Source: a virus
Reading direction: 5' to 3' (one strand)
Virus record (IMG/VR): IMGVR_UViG_3300022743_000002
Location: 23,751 to 87,750 of that record
Length of the DNA stretch: 64,000 bases
Below are positions 48,357 through 58,059 of the stretch, piece by piece (positions within the stretch are counted from its first letter, which is position 1; each line of letters begins with the position of its first letter). The position numbers and the translations under genes were made by a program. The notes under the pieces were generated by a model that did no database searches, was not told where the DNA came from, and saw only the letters and a list, made by a program, of their open reading frames with translations.

Positions 48357-48367
48357 ACAACTCCAAT

Positions 48368-48721
48368 TTACTGGCAGTGACTGCCAAGAGGATCAAAAAC
48401 GTCGAGAAGATTGTTGCAGACGGCCCGGGCGAGCGATCGGCGCCAGCCATGACCATCTTTGATGTGGCGTGAGAGTCGGTGGGTCACCAGCTCAAGTGGC
48501 GCGCGCGGGATCTCCAGGAAAAACAGGCTTGCCAGCGTCCAATTCGACACAAGGTCGACAGCGTAACCGGTCACCAGCGCCGGCCCGGCAAGACACAGCG
48601 GGATACCCTTGAGGCGGCCCTGCAGGAAAGCGCGGTATAGCCCCATGACAAGAATGTATAGGTACCAAAAAACCAGCAGCCAAATGCACACCCAACCAAC
48701 AGAGACGAGCAAGGCGTCCAC
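48368..48721 (-). CDS. small membrane protein near tail fibres (117 aa)
   Basis: GTG start at 48721. Spans about 5-26 and 40-65, then an amphipathic tail (RSLARAVCNNLLDVFDPLG) that ends with HC. This ending recurs in phage proteins beside fibre genes. Role unknown. Confidence 0.65.
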   Translation of the reverse strand: MDALLVSVGWVCIWLLVFWYLYILVMGLYRAFLQGRLKGIPLCLAGPALVTGYAVDLVSNWTLASLFFLEIPRAPLELVTHRLSRHIKDGHGWRRSLARAVCNNLLDVFDPLGSHCQ

Positions 48722-48722
48722 C

Positions 48723-49289
48723 TCACATCCCCAACTCAGCACGCAAATCAGGCACGCTGTGCGGGATTGGGCCGAGACCAGCGAAGTCGTGGTCATCGAC
48801 GCTAGTGGCCGTCACCAAGGCCTTGCGCTGGTAGTAGGCGTCCCATACCGACGACGACCAGGCCGTCACGGCAAGCGCCTTGGGTTTACCCTGGATCACG
48901 CCAATGGTTAGCAGACCAACGGCAACTCCAGAAATAAATCCCGATGTATAGGCATCAGCGGCCCGCCAAAGAGCGTCCTGCTTTGCGGCCACGGCAGCGG
49001 CATCAGCGGCCAACCTGGTGGCACGCTGATCTGCCGTCAGCGCCACGATAGACCACTGCTGCTCCCATTGTTGCTTGGCTGCGTTGTACGCCGGCTGGGC
49101 CTCGATTACAGACTGCGTTAGCGGGTCATAAGCTGGCTGCCCTTTGACAACAACTATTGCCACGCCATAGGCGGCTAGGTCGCTTGGCGATAGTTGCGCC
49201 GGGAAGCTCGTATTGGGGTTCGCTTCTTTCAGGTCATTGATGGCATACGGGTACTGCTCCACCGCGCCGTTCTTGATAAGTGCGTACAT
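48723..49289 (-). CDS. tail fibre assembly/chaperone-like protein
   Basis: 188 residues. MYALIKNGAVEQYPYAINDL and NPNTSFP at the start are common in phage fibre-accessory proteins; a Gln/Trp/Ala helix and a hydrophobic segment about 115-135 follow. Lies between two fibre genes. Confidence 0.7.
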   Translation of the reverse strand: MYALIKNGAVEQYPYAINDLKEANPNTSFPAQLSPSDLAAYGVAIVVVKGQPAYDPLTQSVIEAQPAYNAAKQQWEQQWSIVALTADQRATRLAADAAAVAAKQDALWRAADAYTSGFISGVAVGLLTIGVIQGKPKALAVTAWSSSVWDAYYQRKALVTATSVDDHDFAGLGPIPHSVPDLRAELGM

Positions 49290-49298
49290 ATTGAGTCC

Positions 49299-49952
49299 TT
49301 ATGCGGGTTTGATGGTGAGCATGATGGCTGCGGTGTTGGCTGTACCGGCGGCGGTCCCACCCTTCGTGAACGACCTTGTTCCAGTCGCTCCAGATCCGAC
49401 GGTTTCATCAAAAATGGCGTATGACGGTGATGTACCATCGTTATCGGTGACTCGGTTTGTCATTGATCCTGGTGCTGTGTAGTTGGCGTTCGCTGATGCC
49501 ATCGCCGCAATGCCAATCAACTTTGAATTATTTGCTGACGCCGCCGGGCCGGTCGGCACTAGAGGATCTGCGGTGAGTGCAAATGCACCAATAGTGTCGT
49601 AAGCGGCGCCGCGATAAGTGAGGATCGATCCTGATAAACCGCCGCTGTTGGCGTTGGTGAATGTATAAGATGCGCCCTCTGATGAGCCGGCAACTTTATA
49701 GGCGATGCGCGTGCTCGGGCTATTGCTGCCCTGGTCGGCAATTTCAGTCCATCCTGTGTCACCCGTCCAGGTGGTGGCGCTATTGCCCGCCATAAACGCT
49801 ATCATCAAGTCGCCATTGATCGTCCCGGCGGGCTTATTGATGACAAGCGTGGTTCCGTTGGTCCCATTCTGAGTGCTTGCTGCGGCAATGAATTGAGGCG
49901 GCGCGACACTTCCGCCAGCTGCAGCTATCAACGACTGCATCAACGCACTCAT
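49299..49952 (-). CDS. tail fibre-associated beta-sandwich protein
   Basis: 217 residues, Gly/Thr/Ala-rich with many short strands (TLVINKPAGTINGDLMIAFM, SILTYRGAAYDTIGAF, AAIMLTIKPA). Looks like a small fibre or adhesin domain. Overlaps the fibre gene upstream. Confidence 0.7.
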   Translation of the reverse strand: MSALMQSLIAAAGGSVAPPQFIAAASTQNGTNGTTLVINKPAGTINGDLMIAFMAGNSATTWTGDTGWTEIADQGSNSPSTRIAYKVAGSSEGASYTFTNANSGGLSGSILTYRGAAYDTIGAFALTADPLVPTGPAASANNSKLIGIAAMASANANYTAPGSMTNRVTDNDGTSPSYAIFDETVGSGATGTRSFTKGGTAAGTANTAAIMLTIKPA

Positions 49953-51418
49953 ACCAATTTCCCGTACAGAGTTGTGCCACCGTCGTCAGACCAGAAGACG
50001 CCAAAGTCAGTGCCGCTGACCTGGAGCGAAGACCGGCCGATCGCGGTTAGGTAAGTGGCGAACGTCGTTGTGAATCCACCAGCGGGCAGCTGCCAATTGA
50101 TCGTTGGCAGCGTCACGGTAGCGGCGCCCCAGTTGACCATCTTAATCATGACGGTTTCGACGCTCCCGGTCGCCGGCCAGTTACTGAAGGCTATCGTTAG
50201 CGCCCCAGACACCTGCAGCCGCTGGAACCCGCCAGATGAAGCGTCGAAGGTTACGGTTCCTGTTCCGACCGTGCCCTTGTCGATCATCGGCATTGCGGCG
50301 GCCGGAATGATTTGACGCGCAGCAGCTCGGGAGTAGGACACAAGCCGCACCACGCCGGCTGCGTATCCACGGAACACAGCGAAGTCGCCCGCGGCGGTCA
50401 CGATATTTCCGCCGCCAAGAAGCACCAGTGATGCGCCGTTTGTGAGTGTCAGAGCCCCCGTGAATCGCACGGTTCGCTCAGCACCATCAGCCAGCGTAAT
50501 TGCCGTAATCGCCGTTGAACCGGTGACGTCCACCAGGTTTCCTGTGGCCGTCGTCAGGTTGATTGTTCCGGCGCTGGCAATGTCGGTTCCGTGCGCTTCA
50601 TTCAGGGCGCCGGTCAGCGTGTCGCCGGACTTCTGCACCATGCCGGAGTTTGCCAACACAGCCCACTTGCGCAGCAGGATGGTGTCGGTGGTCTGGCACG
50701 GCGAAGTGGTGGTAAATGTTGTGCCGTTGGTGGCCGTGTAATCGTCACCGGCGCCATATAGCAGGACGCCGTTTTTATATATCTCGATCTGGTTTACCGT
50801 GTAACCGCCGGCGGGCGTGAATACAGTCTGGTTTGCCGTTGGCGTGATGGATAGCTCGGTAAAGCTGTTTGTGACACCGGACCCGGTTGCAGACAGCACG
50901 CCGGCGCCATCAATAGACAGGCCGGATCCTACCTTGACCTTGCCGGCCGTGCCGGCCGAAGCAGCCGGAATGGCATTCTGCGCACGTGTGTTCGTGAAAT
51001 ACAGATTGACCGACCCTTCCGTCAGGGAGTCGGTGGTGCCTGGCGATGGGCTGATTTCAACGTATGCGGAACCCGACCAGCGGTATGTTTTATTTGTGTC
51101 CAGGGCGACGTAGATGATGCCAGCCGAACCAGTGCCAGGGAATGCAGCAAGATTGGCGGCCTCGATGACGTCGTCAACGTAGGCTGGCAGCTGGGCTGAT
51201 GGGACCTTGCCACCTGAGTCGAGGCTAGCATATCCATTTGCGGCACCCCTTCCGGCTGCGTTTTCCGGCGTAAAACCCAACGTGGACTGCTTGCCAGCCA
51301 CGGCGGTATCAATAACCGTAAGTGCTGAGCGGAGACGGCTCACGTCGTCCGATAGCGCGTTATTTACGTTGGGCAGCGCCAGGCTTAGGTTCGACGTGCG
51401 GTCATCAATAATTGGCAT
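49949..51418 (-). CDS. tail fibre protein
   Basis: 489 residues. LGFTPENAAGRGAANGYASL and VPSAQLPAYVDDV near the start are fibre shaft motifs; repeated Gly/Thr/Ser strands follow, with a beta-rich tip. Receptor binding at its C terminus is likely. Confidence 0.87.
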   Translation of the reverse strand: MPIIDDRTSNLSLALPNVNNALSDDVSRLRSALTVIDTAVAGKQSTLGFTPENAAGRGAANGYASLDSGGKVPSAQLPAYVDDVIEAANLAAFPGTGSAGIIYVALDTNKTYRWSGSAYVEISPSPGTTDSLTEGSVNLYFTNTRAQNAIPAASAGTAGKVKVGSGLSIDGAGVLSATGSGVTNSFTELSITPTANQTVFTPAGGYTVNQIEIYKNGVLLYGAGDDYTATNGTTFTTTSPCQTTDTILLRKWAVLANSGMVQKSGDTLTGALNEAHGTDIASAGTINLTTATGNLVDVTGSTAITAITLADGAERTVRFTGALTLTNGASLVLLGGGNIVTAAGDFAVFRGYAAGVVRLVSYSRAAARQIIPAAAMPMIDKGTVGTGTVTFDASSGGFQRLQVSGALTIAFSNWPATGSVETVMIKMVNWGAATVTLPTINWQLPAGGFTTTFATYLTAIGRSSLQVSGTDFGVFWSDDGGTTLYGKLV

Positions 51419-51429
51419 GGTTTATGGCC

Positions 51430-54400
51430 TTACAAAACAATAACGCGCAGATCGCGCACACGCGGACGCGCAGCAGTAGTGCCGTTCAGCACCAGCTTAA
51501 TCTGGACGGTCAATTCGTTGATACCGGTCGCGGTGTGCTTGAACTCGGTAAATCCGTCGTCTGCAGGCGTGGTTACCGGCGATGTTATTGCGATCCAGGT
51601 GTCGCCTACGTCGGGACCCTTGTAATACACACCCACAGTTGCGCCACTCGGTACTACAGCCTCATAAATCACCTTGATCGTCACCGCGGACCCAGCCGGA
51701 ATAGCTCGACTCACGTAGTCGCCGCTCGTAGCAACCACGCCAGCCACAAGCTGTGACCCAGGGTGCAAGATTGGCGAAAAATCATTGGTGCCGTGCAGGT
51801 TAGCCGTCACCCCCACGTTTCCTGTAATGGCGGCGGCAAGCTGTACCGGCTGGCCGTCCGAAACCGTCACCACGGATGCGTCGGGAAGCGTAAGCGTGTA
51901 GTCAACACTGGTATCGCTCGCCGGGCGATCCGCGTATGACATTAGCAACAAATCAGTTACCCCGGTAACCGCCACGTTACCGAGATTAACCGCGTGACTT
52001 GTTTCCGTGTAGCTCGCGCTGAGTAAGCGGAAGGCCAGGTCCCGATCCTGGTGAGCCGTCCATGTACTTGCGTTGCTGCTGCTAAGGAGCACGCCGACCG
52101 TGTAGGGCTGGCTGGTGATCCATCGCTGAGCCACTGCATCGTACTTGCCAAGCTCAGCGACGGCCAGCGCTCCATCGGCGTCTAGGCAGAGCACAACGAT
52201 GGCGTACTCAACGCCACCAAGAAGCAGTACGGGCGCGCCAAATTGGACGCGGGTGTGGGTCCCGCCAACCAAGGCGGAGTTTGCGGCAATATGCGCCTCA
52301 GCAACAATTGTCTGATTTGGGATGCCGGCCGTGGTTTCGCGAATTTGAACGCTGGCCATGGTCGTTGGTGCCGTCGTAAACCACAAATCTACTGCCGATA
52401 TTTGAACATTTTGCTGAATTGAGAATGTCTGGGCAATAGGGTCGACCCTAACGTAAGGGTTAGTTGGCGGCGGCGGCGGCGGCGGCGAATTCCAGCGCGT
52501 TTCAGTGACAATGGTCTCTCGTTGCCATGTCTGGCGCTCCAGTGTCCCCTGGCCAGAGAATGTTGCCTCGCCTCGCCTCTGAAAGAGGACGTCTCTCGCA
52601 ATAACAGTTTTGGACCCGGATGGGATGCCCGCAGGGATCGTGAAGGATCCTGTGACGATGCCGCCAGCGGAAGCAACGGGCGCGGTTGGCGATATTGGCA
52701 CAACAATGCCATCGAACATTATGCTGTCCAATGTCTCGCCAGGCGCGAACCCGGAAATGGAGAAGTTGACTGCTATTGGACGCAATGTCTCAATTGCAGA
52801 AAAACTCGTCGATAGCAGAGCCTTTCGCTTTGCCAAGGATACTGACGATTGATTTCCGGATCCAACAATACGGAATCGACGTGTAATGGCGCTGGACCAG
52901 TTGGTCTCGACAACCGTCCAGCGGTCCACGGCTGGGGATAGCTTTATGTTCGCCGGGAGCGGAATAAACGCCATGTATGGGTTTATCTTCATGTTTCCCG
53001 TGCGCAGGCTTTGCTCCAGCGTGATTACGCCAGAGTAGCTGCACGACGTTGGCCCGGTGACGTCTGACGTCATCTGTTTGATGGTGGCCGAAATTGGCAG
53101 CAACAACTCACCAAGCACTATGGCTGCAGTCTGACTTGTGCCCGCATCCCGCTGAGTGTCGTCTAAGAATGGGTCGGTAAATAGCCCCTTTTTTGTCCCA
53201 CCTTCGCGGGTATGAATGTCTGACTCCAGTCGCTGCTGTGCAATCAGCTGCATAACCAGGTCAAACCGTCCATCGATACTAGCCAAAACAGGCATTGGAA
53301 CAACACGGACGCCGTCGTTTACAACCGAGCGGTTGGCGTCCCATGTTTGGTAGACGCTGGCGAGCGGCAACAGGTCGCCAGGTACGCTTGGTGACTGAGG
53401 ATTGAACTCGGAAGCCACACCAATCAGCCAAACAGTATCTCCGTCGGAGTCCAGGCACAGCCGATCGATGCGCGGCAGCATCTGGCTGTAGCTCGCCAAT
53501 ATCAGGGTTCCAACAACAGCCCCGGTCACAGTGAAACCACCGGAATCTACGGCGGTCGGAGTTACGGTAGTGATGTACTGGTACTTGACGGTGTAAGTAG
53601 ATCCCGGGGCGGGCTCAGCGCCAGCTGGGGACCAATTCACCTTACTTGAAGTCAGCAGGTAGTCGGTTGTTGCCGCATAGGTTGTTGCGCCCTGCTTGAC
53701 CTCCAGGATGGTCAAAACCGATGTGTCGGGAAGCGGGTCCTGTGCTCCGGTGGTAACTCCGTGGGTGAGCGTTACCGTCTTTTCCGCCGTAATAGTCACC
53801 GACGTGATGTTTGTTCCTGGCGCGCGATCAAAGTCAAATCGCTGCGCAGCGGTCGTGGCGCTCAGCTGAGGCTCGCTGGTGATCGCCTTCAGGTCAGGCG
53901 TCGCCGATAGAAATACTCGCCGCGAAGTTCGCAGCTCGATGCCATTACCATAAACGCGGGCACGCCCCTCAGAGATGGAGTAAACCTGGTCGCCGGTGTC
54001 ATCCGGCATCTGCTTCACATTCAGCCCCGACACCACATACGTGCCGCCAGCGCTATCTCGATCGTATCGCGCCAAGGCCTGAGACACGGCGTCCAGATTT
54101 GGCGGCGCCTCCTTGGCGCCAAGCACAGCATTGGTCACCGAATAGACGGGGAAAAACTCGCCTGCGCCGCCGTCGCCGCTCCAGCCCCACTGGGAATGAG
54201 TCTTCAACCGCTCGGCGCCGGTCTCGTTGTAATTCCTGGTGCCGGTTGCGGGGTCGCGCAACGCAGGATCCTCCACCGCAGTAACGACGCTATCAATCAA
54301 GCGCACACCGATCGAAACAACGCCCGTCGTTGGAATTGTGAACGCGGAAGGCTGCACGCCGCGCACAGCCCCGCGCAGATAGATCGCGCCGGACGCGCAC

Positions 54401-54621
54401 CGCACAGCACCGGACGCCTCGTCCACAATTACCGAGCAGTCGCGAATAATGTCGCCATCCTTGAACAGAGAGTCGGCGATACCCCGCAATCGATTTGCTG
54501 AGGTCTTCTGAATCTCGTTCAACTCGGAGGACTGAAGTCCGCGACCGGCAATGAATAGATGCTCCTCGTACTCTTTTGTGGAATCCGAGCGGTCGAAATA
54601 GTTTGCTGGCAATGCTGTCAT
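51430..54621 (-). CDS. large baseplate/tail protein, DUF4815 type
   Basis: 1063 residues. N-terminal NYFDRSDSTKEYEEHLF and GRGLQSSELNEIQ fit DUF4815. A Pro run (NSPPPPPPPTNPYV near 700) separates a C-terminal beta-sandwich part. Likely a baseplate wedge or fibre-anchoring protein. A late box sits 9 bases ahead of the start. Confidence 0.82.
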   Translation of the reverse strand: MTALPANYFDRSDSTKEYEEHLFIAGRGLQSSELNEIQKTSANRLRGIADSLFKDGDIIRDCSVIVDEASGAVRCASGAIYLRGAVRGVQPSAFTIPTTGVVSIGVRLIDSVVTAVEDPALRDPATGTRNYNETGAERLKTHSQWGWSGDGGAGEFFPVYSVTNAVLGAKEAPPNLDAVSQALARYDRDSAGGTYVVSGLNVKQMPDDTGDQVYSISEGRARVYGNGIELRTSRRVFLSATPDLKAITSEPQLSATTAAQRFDFDRAPGTNITSVTITAEKTVTLTHGVTTGAQDPLPDTSVLTILEVKQGATTYAATTDYLLTSSKVNWSPAGAEPAPGSTYTVKYQYITTVTPTAVDSGGFTVTGAVVGTLILASYSQMLPRIDRLCLDSDGDTVWLIGVASEFNPQSPSVPGDLLPLASVYQTWDANRSVVNDGVRVVPMPVLASIDGRFDLVMQLIAQQRLESDIHTREGGTKKGLFTDPFLDDTQRDAGTSQTAAIVLGELLLPISATIKQMTSDVTGPTSCSYSGVITLEQSLRTGNMKINPYMAFIPLPANIKLSPAVDRWTVVETNWSSAITRRFRIVGSGNQSSVSLAKRKALLSTSFSAIETLRPIAVNFSISGFAPGETLDSIMFDGIVVPISPTAPVASAGGIVTGSFTIPAGIPSGSKTVIARDVLFQRRGEATFSGQGTLERQTWQRETIVTETRWNSPPPPPPPTNPYVRVDPIAQTFSIQQNVQISAVDLWFTTAPTTMASVQIRETTAGIPNQTIVAEAHIAANSALVGGTHTRVQFGAPVLLLGGVEYAIVVLCLDADGALAVAELGKYDAVAQRWITSQPYTVGVLLSSSNASTWTAHQDRDLAFRLLSASYTETSHAVNLGNVAVTGVTDLLLMSYADRPASDTSVDYTLTLPDASVVTVSDGQPVQLAAAITGNVGVTANLHGTNDFSPILHPGSQLVAGVVATSGDYVSRAIPAGSAVTIKVIYEAVVPSGATVGVYYKGPDVGDTWIAITSPVTTPADDGFTEFKHTATGINELTVQIKLVLNGTTAARPRVRDLRVIVL

Positions 54622-54628
54622 TGTGGCC

Positions 54629-55114
54629 TCAGAATGTGATCACGACTTCAAAGCTCTCGCGAATGGCTGGGGAGCGATAAATCGGAGCAAGGTGTTCAAG
54701 GTGTAGTAGGCGACCCTGAGTAAGGACGTTACCCGGGACGAAATACTGCTGCCCACCTGGAAGTCCGGCGTTCATCGTGGAATTGGAAAAAATGGCAATC
54801 TCACGAATAACGGAACTACTGGCGTCAGCGAAGTCGAACGACGTGCGGACGTACAAATTGCTGGTTGGTGAAACCGAGCGCGAAAATGTTCCGGTCGGAA
54901 GGACAATGTCGCCGGATACGTTAGGGGTCACAAACGCCACCTCTGTGGCAGTGCGGCGCCCAATCTCAGCCAGCAGAGCCGTGGCGTTGACGTCTTCAGG
55001 GACTTCGGTGGGCGTCATCCAAGCGCCGTTGCCGGTACCCCACGCCAGATGCAGCGGGCGCGCTGCCACTGACTCAGCGATAACTACGCGGCCAGATTTT
55101 GTGAGGATGGGCAT
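54629..55114 (-). CDS. tail/baseplate protein (161 aa)
   Basis: Starts MPILTKSGRVVIAESVAARP, then SFDFADASSSVIREIAIF. This pattern is shared by small baseplate proteins next to gp25 and J genes. Strong AAGGAG ribosome site. Exact role unknown. Confidence 0.75.
   Translation of the reverse strand: MPILTKSGRVVIAESVAARPLHLAWGTGNGAWMTPTEVPEDVNATALLAEIGRRTATEVAFVTPNVSGDIVLPTGTFSRSVSPTSNLYVRTSFDFADASSSVIREIAIFSNSTMNAGLPGGQQYFVPGNVLTQGRLLHLEHLAPIYRSPAIRESFEVVITF
54631..54645 (-). promoter_or_regulatory. late promoter box (copy 9)
   Basis: Minus-strand TCGTGATCACATTCT, with CATTCT as -10, 9 bases from ATG 54621; it is embedded in the last codons of the preceding gene. Confidence 0.55.
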
Positions 55115-55135
55115 GCTCTAACTCCTTATGAGTGG

Positions 55136-55150
55136 ATTGTTGCATCACGA
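55136..55150 (-). promoter_or_regulatory. late promoter box (copy 10)
   Basis: Minus-strand TCGTGATGCAACAAT, with AACAAT as -10. Predicted start about 55129 gives a short leader that contains AAGGAG, so this copy is not leaderless. Confidence 0.65.
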
Positions 55151-55162
55151 CACGCCTGGATT

Positions 55163-56347
55163 TCAGGTGCGGCTATGCAGGGAATGAATACCGGGATTGA
55201 AGTCGGCCCAGGTTGAATCGGATGTGGCCCAGGTTCTTGTGCTTGACCAATCGCCGCCATATTTCAATGCGGTGTAGTAAACGCGGTAGTCACGGATATG
55301 GGAGCTGGAGACCAAATACTTTGCGTCCCAAGCGGCGCTAGACCAAGGCACGCCGACCCAGGTCTGCGACGGGACCTCCACATAACTAGAACGCAGGAAC
55401 TCGCGACGAAGACCGGCCGCGTAGTTCATGATCGAGACCTCCTCGATCGCGCTGTAGTCAAGCAGCGCTCGGTCCTCGTAGCGCAAGTGCGCGTAGTGCT
55501 GAACGTTGGTTCCGCCAGAAATTGACGGAGTGCCGGGATCAATGACTGCCCAATGGCGGACAATCGGCGGCAGCACCAGGACGCCGGCGGCGCGATTGCG
55601 CTCAATCACCGGCAGCACAGACGGCCAGTCGACGCTGCTGCGCGACCATGGCTGGATAAGGTGATAACCCGCCCGAGCACCATCATAGAACCTGTCTGGC
55701 CCTGAAAGACGGGACTGATCAAGGACGAATAGCTCCTTCCACGGCTCCTCGATGCGGACGTCCGCACCCGTGGCGTCGAGTATGGCTTGTTCGATACCGT
55801 GGGCGTTGACTCGGATCCGGAATGCCTCGACCGGCAGACGCGCCGCATAACTGGCGTCGGACTCGCCGTCGTAGCGCAGGAACCCGTAGATCGTGCCCCA
55901 GACGTCAACCCACTGACCGCTGGCCTGGGTCATGACCATCTGGCGCAGGGCTTCCTCTATCTGGCCGCGGGCCTCTCGGAGCTCGCTGGAGTAAGTTGTC
56001 AGCAACGCCCATAGAAGCGATGTGAAACCGAAAACATGGTCGCCATTGGATTCGTTTTGATCGCCACGCTCCTCGACAAGCACCAGGGCAGACAGCCCGG
56101 CAAGCGCCGGCGACAACGACGTCACCTCGAAGCCGTAGACGGTGAGCTGATCGGCGAGCTGAGCGACAGTCAGGCCGGCAAGGTCAAACGGGTACTCTGA
56201 GGAACCGTCACCGGCCGTTAGCACGCCTTCAGCAATCGACCATGTTGCGCCGTTGGGGTGGCGCAGCCGAAACGCCAACTCCGGCACCGGCGACTTGTCG
56301 AAGACAGCCGCGTGCGGATGACGTAGAAGGCGCTTGAGTGTCGTCAT
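55163..56347 (-). CDS. P2 gpI-like tail protein
   Basis: 394 residues. Helical N-terminal half with SELREARGQIEEALRQM and WVDVWGTIYGFLRYDGESD, typical of gpI/Mu gp48-like baseplate proteins, then VNAHGIEQAILDATGADVRI. It follows the J-like gene by overlap as in P2. Confidence 0.82.
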   Translation of the reverse strand: MTTLKRLLRHPHAAVFDKSPVPELAFRLRHPNGATWSIAEGVLTAGDGSSEYPFDLAGLTVAQLADQLTVYGFEVTSLSPALAGLSALVLVEERGDQNESNGDHVFGFTSLLWALLTTYSSELREARGQIEEALRQMVMTQASGQWVDVWGTIYGFLRYDGESDASYAARLPVEAFRIRVNAHGIEQAILDATGADVRIEEPWKELFVLDQSRLSGPDRFYDGARAGYHLIQPWSRSSVDWPSVLPVIERNRAAGVLVLPPIVRHWAVIDPGTPSISGGTNVQHYAHLRYEDRALLDYSAIEEVSIMNYAAGLRREFLRSSYVEVPSQTWVGVPWSSAAWDAKYLVSSSHIRDYRVYYTALKYGGDWSSTRTWATSDSTWADFNPGIHSLHSRT

Positions 56348-57438
56348 AGCGGAGTGACAGTGAGTGCGCCCGGGATAAGTGCCTCACCGACACCGCAGAC
56401 GATGTTGCTGCTGGTGACGGGCACGATGGCAGCAACACCGGGTACAGCCAGCAGGGCCTCGACAAGCGAACCGAGGTAGAGTGTTGTGTTTGGCTGCACA
56501 GCGACTATCTCTCCGGCGAATATGTCCCCCATCGCTTGTGTGACGCCGGCGCCTAGCGCGTACCCCGGAGCCATGGAAACCCGGATTGATAGCGGGACCG
56601 AGCGCTCAGACATTGCCAGCACATCCACCCGAACGCCGGCGGCTCGAAAGCCCGGTGTGATCGTCTGTGTGTTTTCGGCGTGACTGCCGTCAATCCTGGA
56701 CTGACCATCGGAAAGCAGACCCGCCGACGGCACACCCAGGTTTGAATAGAGGTAAATGCGGACGTGGCCGGCATCCTCGAAAATACTGGAGCGCGTCACG
56801 TACTCGGTAACGCCAGCAGACCCGCTCGAAACGATCGACTGCTTGGCCGCATACAGGCACGCCGCCACGGTGCCGCGGCTCAACGACTGGACAAATTCAG
56901 CGAAGCGTGCCTCTCGCTCTGCGGACGTCTCCGTATCCCTCCCGTTGGTTATGGCGGAATTTGAGACGGTGTATCCAGAACCAAAGGATGTTGAGTTGAC
57001 AACAACGCCGGCGGCGGCGTTTCCAATCAAGCCAGCGACGGTCGATCGGACTGGAATCTGAACAATGGATGTTCCAGTGTGCCAGACGACCGCCAATGTG
57101 GATGTGTATGTCCGGCCGTCGTTGGTTGTGAAGGCTGTGCCAAGTGGAATGGTTGTATCTGCCGTCCTGGCTGACGCAGCGGATATGCTGACGTAGCCAT
57201 TTGCGAATGTTGGCTGGAGAAGGTCAAAACCAAAGGACAGGAAAGTTGCCACCGGAATTGCATCGCGCAAGCCTAGAAACATTTGCATGTAGAGTTCTTC
57301 AATCTCTACAGCTGGAGCCTCCATGAGCGTGCGCGCAACGGAGCCAGGCGCAAAGTCGGTAATCTTCTCGGTGACGGAGCGGGCGTGATTGATTTCGCCG
57401 GCGACGATCGAAGCGAAGTCCTTGATCTGGAAACTCAT
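56344..57438 (-). CDS. baseplate J-like protein
   Basis: 364 residues. ITDFAPGSVARTLMEAPAVE at the N terminus, IPVRSTVAGLIGNAAAGV, the marker RDTETSAEREARFAEFVQSL and the C-terminal ALLAVPGVAAIV are J-family landmarks. Baseplate wedge of contractile tails. Confidence 0.94.
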   Translation of the reverse strand: MSFQIKDFASIVAGEINHARSVTEKITDFAPGSVARTLMEAPAVEIEELYMQMFLGLRDAIPVATFLSFGFDLLQPTFANGYVSISAASARTADTTIPLGTAFTTNDGRTYTSTLAVVWHTGTSIVQIPVRSTVAGLIGNAAAGVVVNSTSFGSGYTVSNSAITNGRDTETSAEREARFAEFVQSLSRGTVAACLYAAKQSIVSSGSAGVTEYVTRSSIFEDAGHVRIYLYSNLGVPSAGLLSDGQSRIDGSHAENTQTITPGFRAAGVRVDVLAMSERSVPLSIRVSMAPGYALGAGVTQAMGDIFAGEIVAVQPNTTLYLGSLVEALLAVPGVAAIVPVTSSNIVCGVGEALIPGALTVTPL

Positions 57439-58059
57439 TTAGCCGCCCTGAATAATGTCAACCACGTCACCCTCAATTGCGGTGGCGGTGGCTTGGATTC
57501 TAACGCTGTCACCCGTTACCTCGGCGACAGACCCGTCGACCGCCTTCACCCGGTAATCGGCTTTTAGTGCCGCCTTGATGTAGTCGGCCCCCAGGCGCGC
57601 GGCGGTCGGACCATTGACGCGGCCAAGCAGTCGATGGTGCATGCTGCCGTACTCCGGGTGACGCATGAGCTGGCCGCGAGGTGTCGATACGCGGTGGCTC
57701 AGCTGCTGGCGGAGATTGTCGGCGCCAGTGAGCACGTCGAAGTCACCACCTTCGGTGGCTTGCAGCTGCTTACCGACCAGATTGCAGTCGCGCTCATAGG
57801 CGTGCCCGCGGCCCGATGCGCCGTTTCCCTGCCATCCGCCAGGCGCAGGAACCTTGAGAAAGTCGCCGGACAGGACGACTCCGGCCGCAATGAGGCGCGG
57901 ATCGTCAGTGATGTACGGCGCCACCAAGCCGTTGACCCATACCAACTCAGGCCAGCGATTTGCGTCCCCGAGCTCGCGATCGGCGACCATCGCCAGCGTA
58001 TCGCCGCGATGTGTTGCCGCCAGGCGGAACGATGGCAGTTTGCGCTCGAACTGACTCAT
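57439..58059 (-). CDS. LysM-like + gpW/gp25 baseplate protein
   Basis: 206 residues. N-terminal LysM-like ATHRGDTLAMVADRELGDA (about 14-70), then a gp25 core: DFDVLTGADNLRQQLSHRVS, GQLMRHPEYGSM, and a beta end. Fusion of a tail-spike-binding LysM fold with the gp25 wedge. Confidence 0.86.
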   Translation of the reverse strand: MSQFERKLPSFRLAATHRGDTLAMVADRELGDANRWPELVWVNGLVAPYITDDPRLIAAGVVLSGDFLKVPAPGGWQGNGASGRGHAYERDCNLVGKQLQATEGGDFDVLTGADNLRQQLSHRVSTPRGQLMRHPEYGSMHHRLLGRVNGPTAARLGADYIKAALKADYRVKAVDGSVAEVTGDSVRIQATATAIEGDVVDIIQGG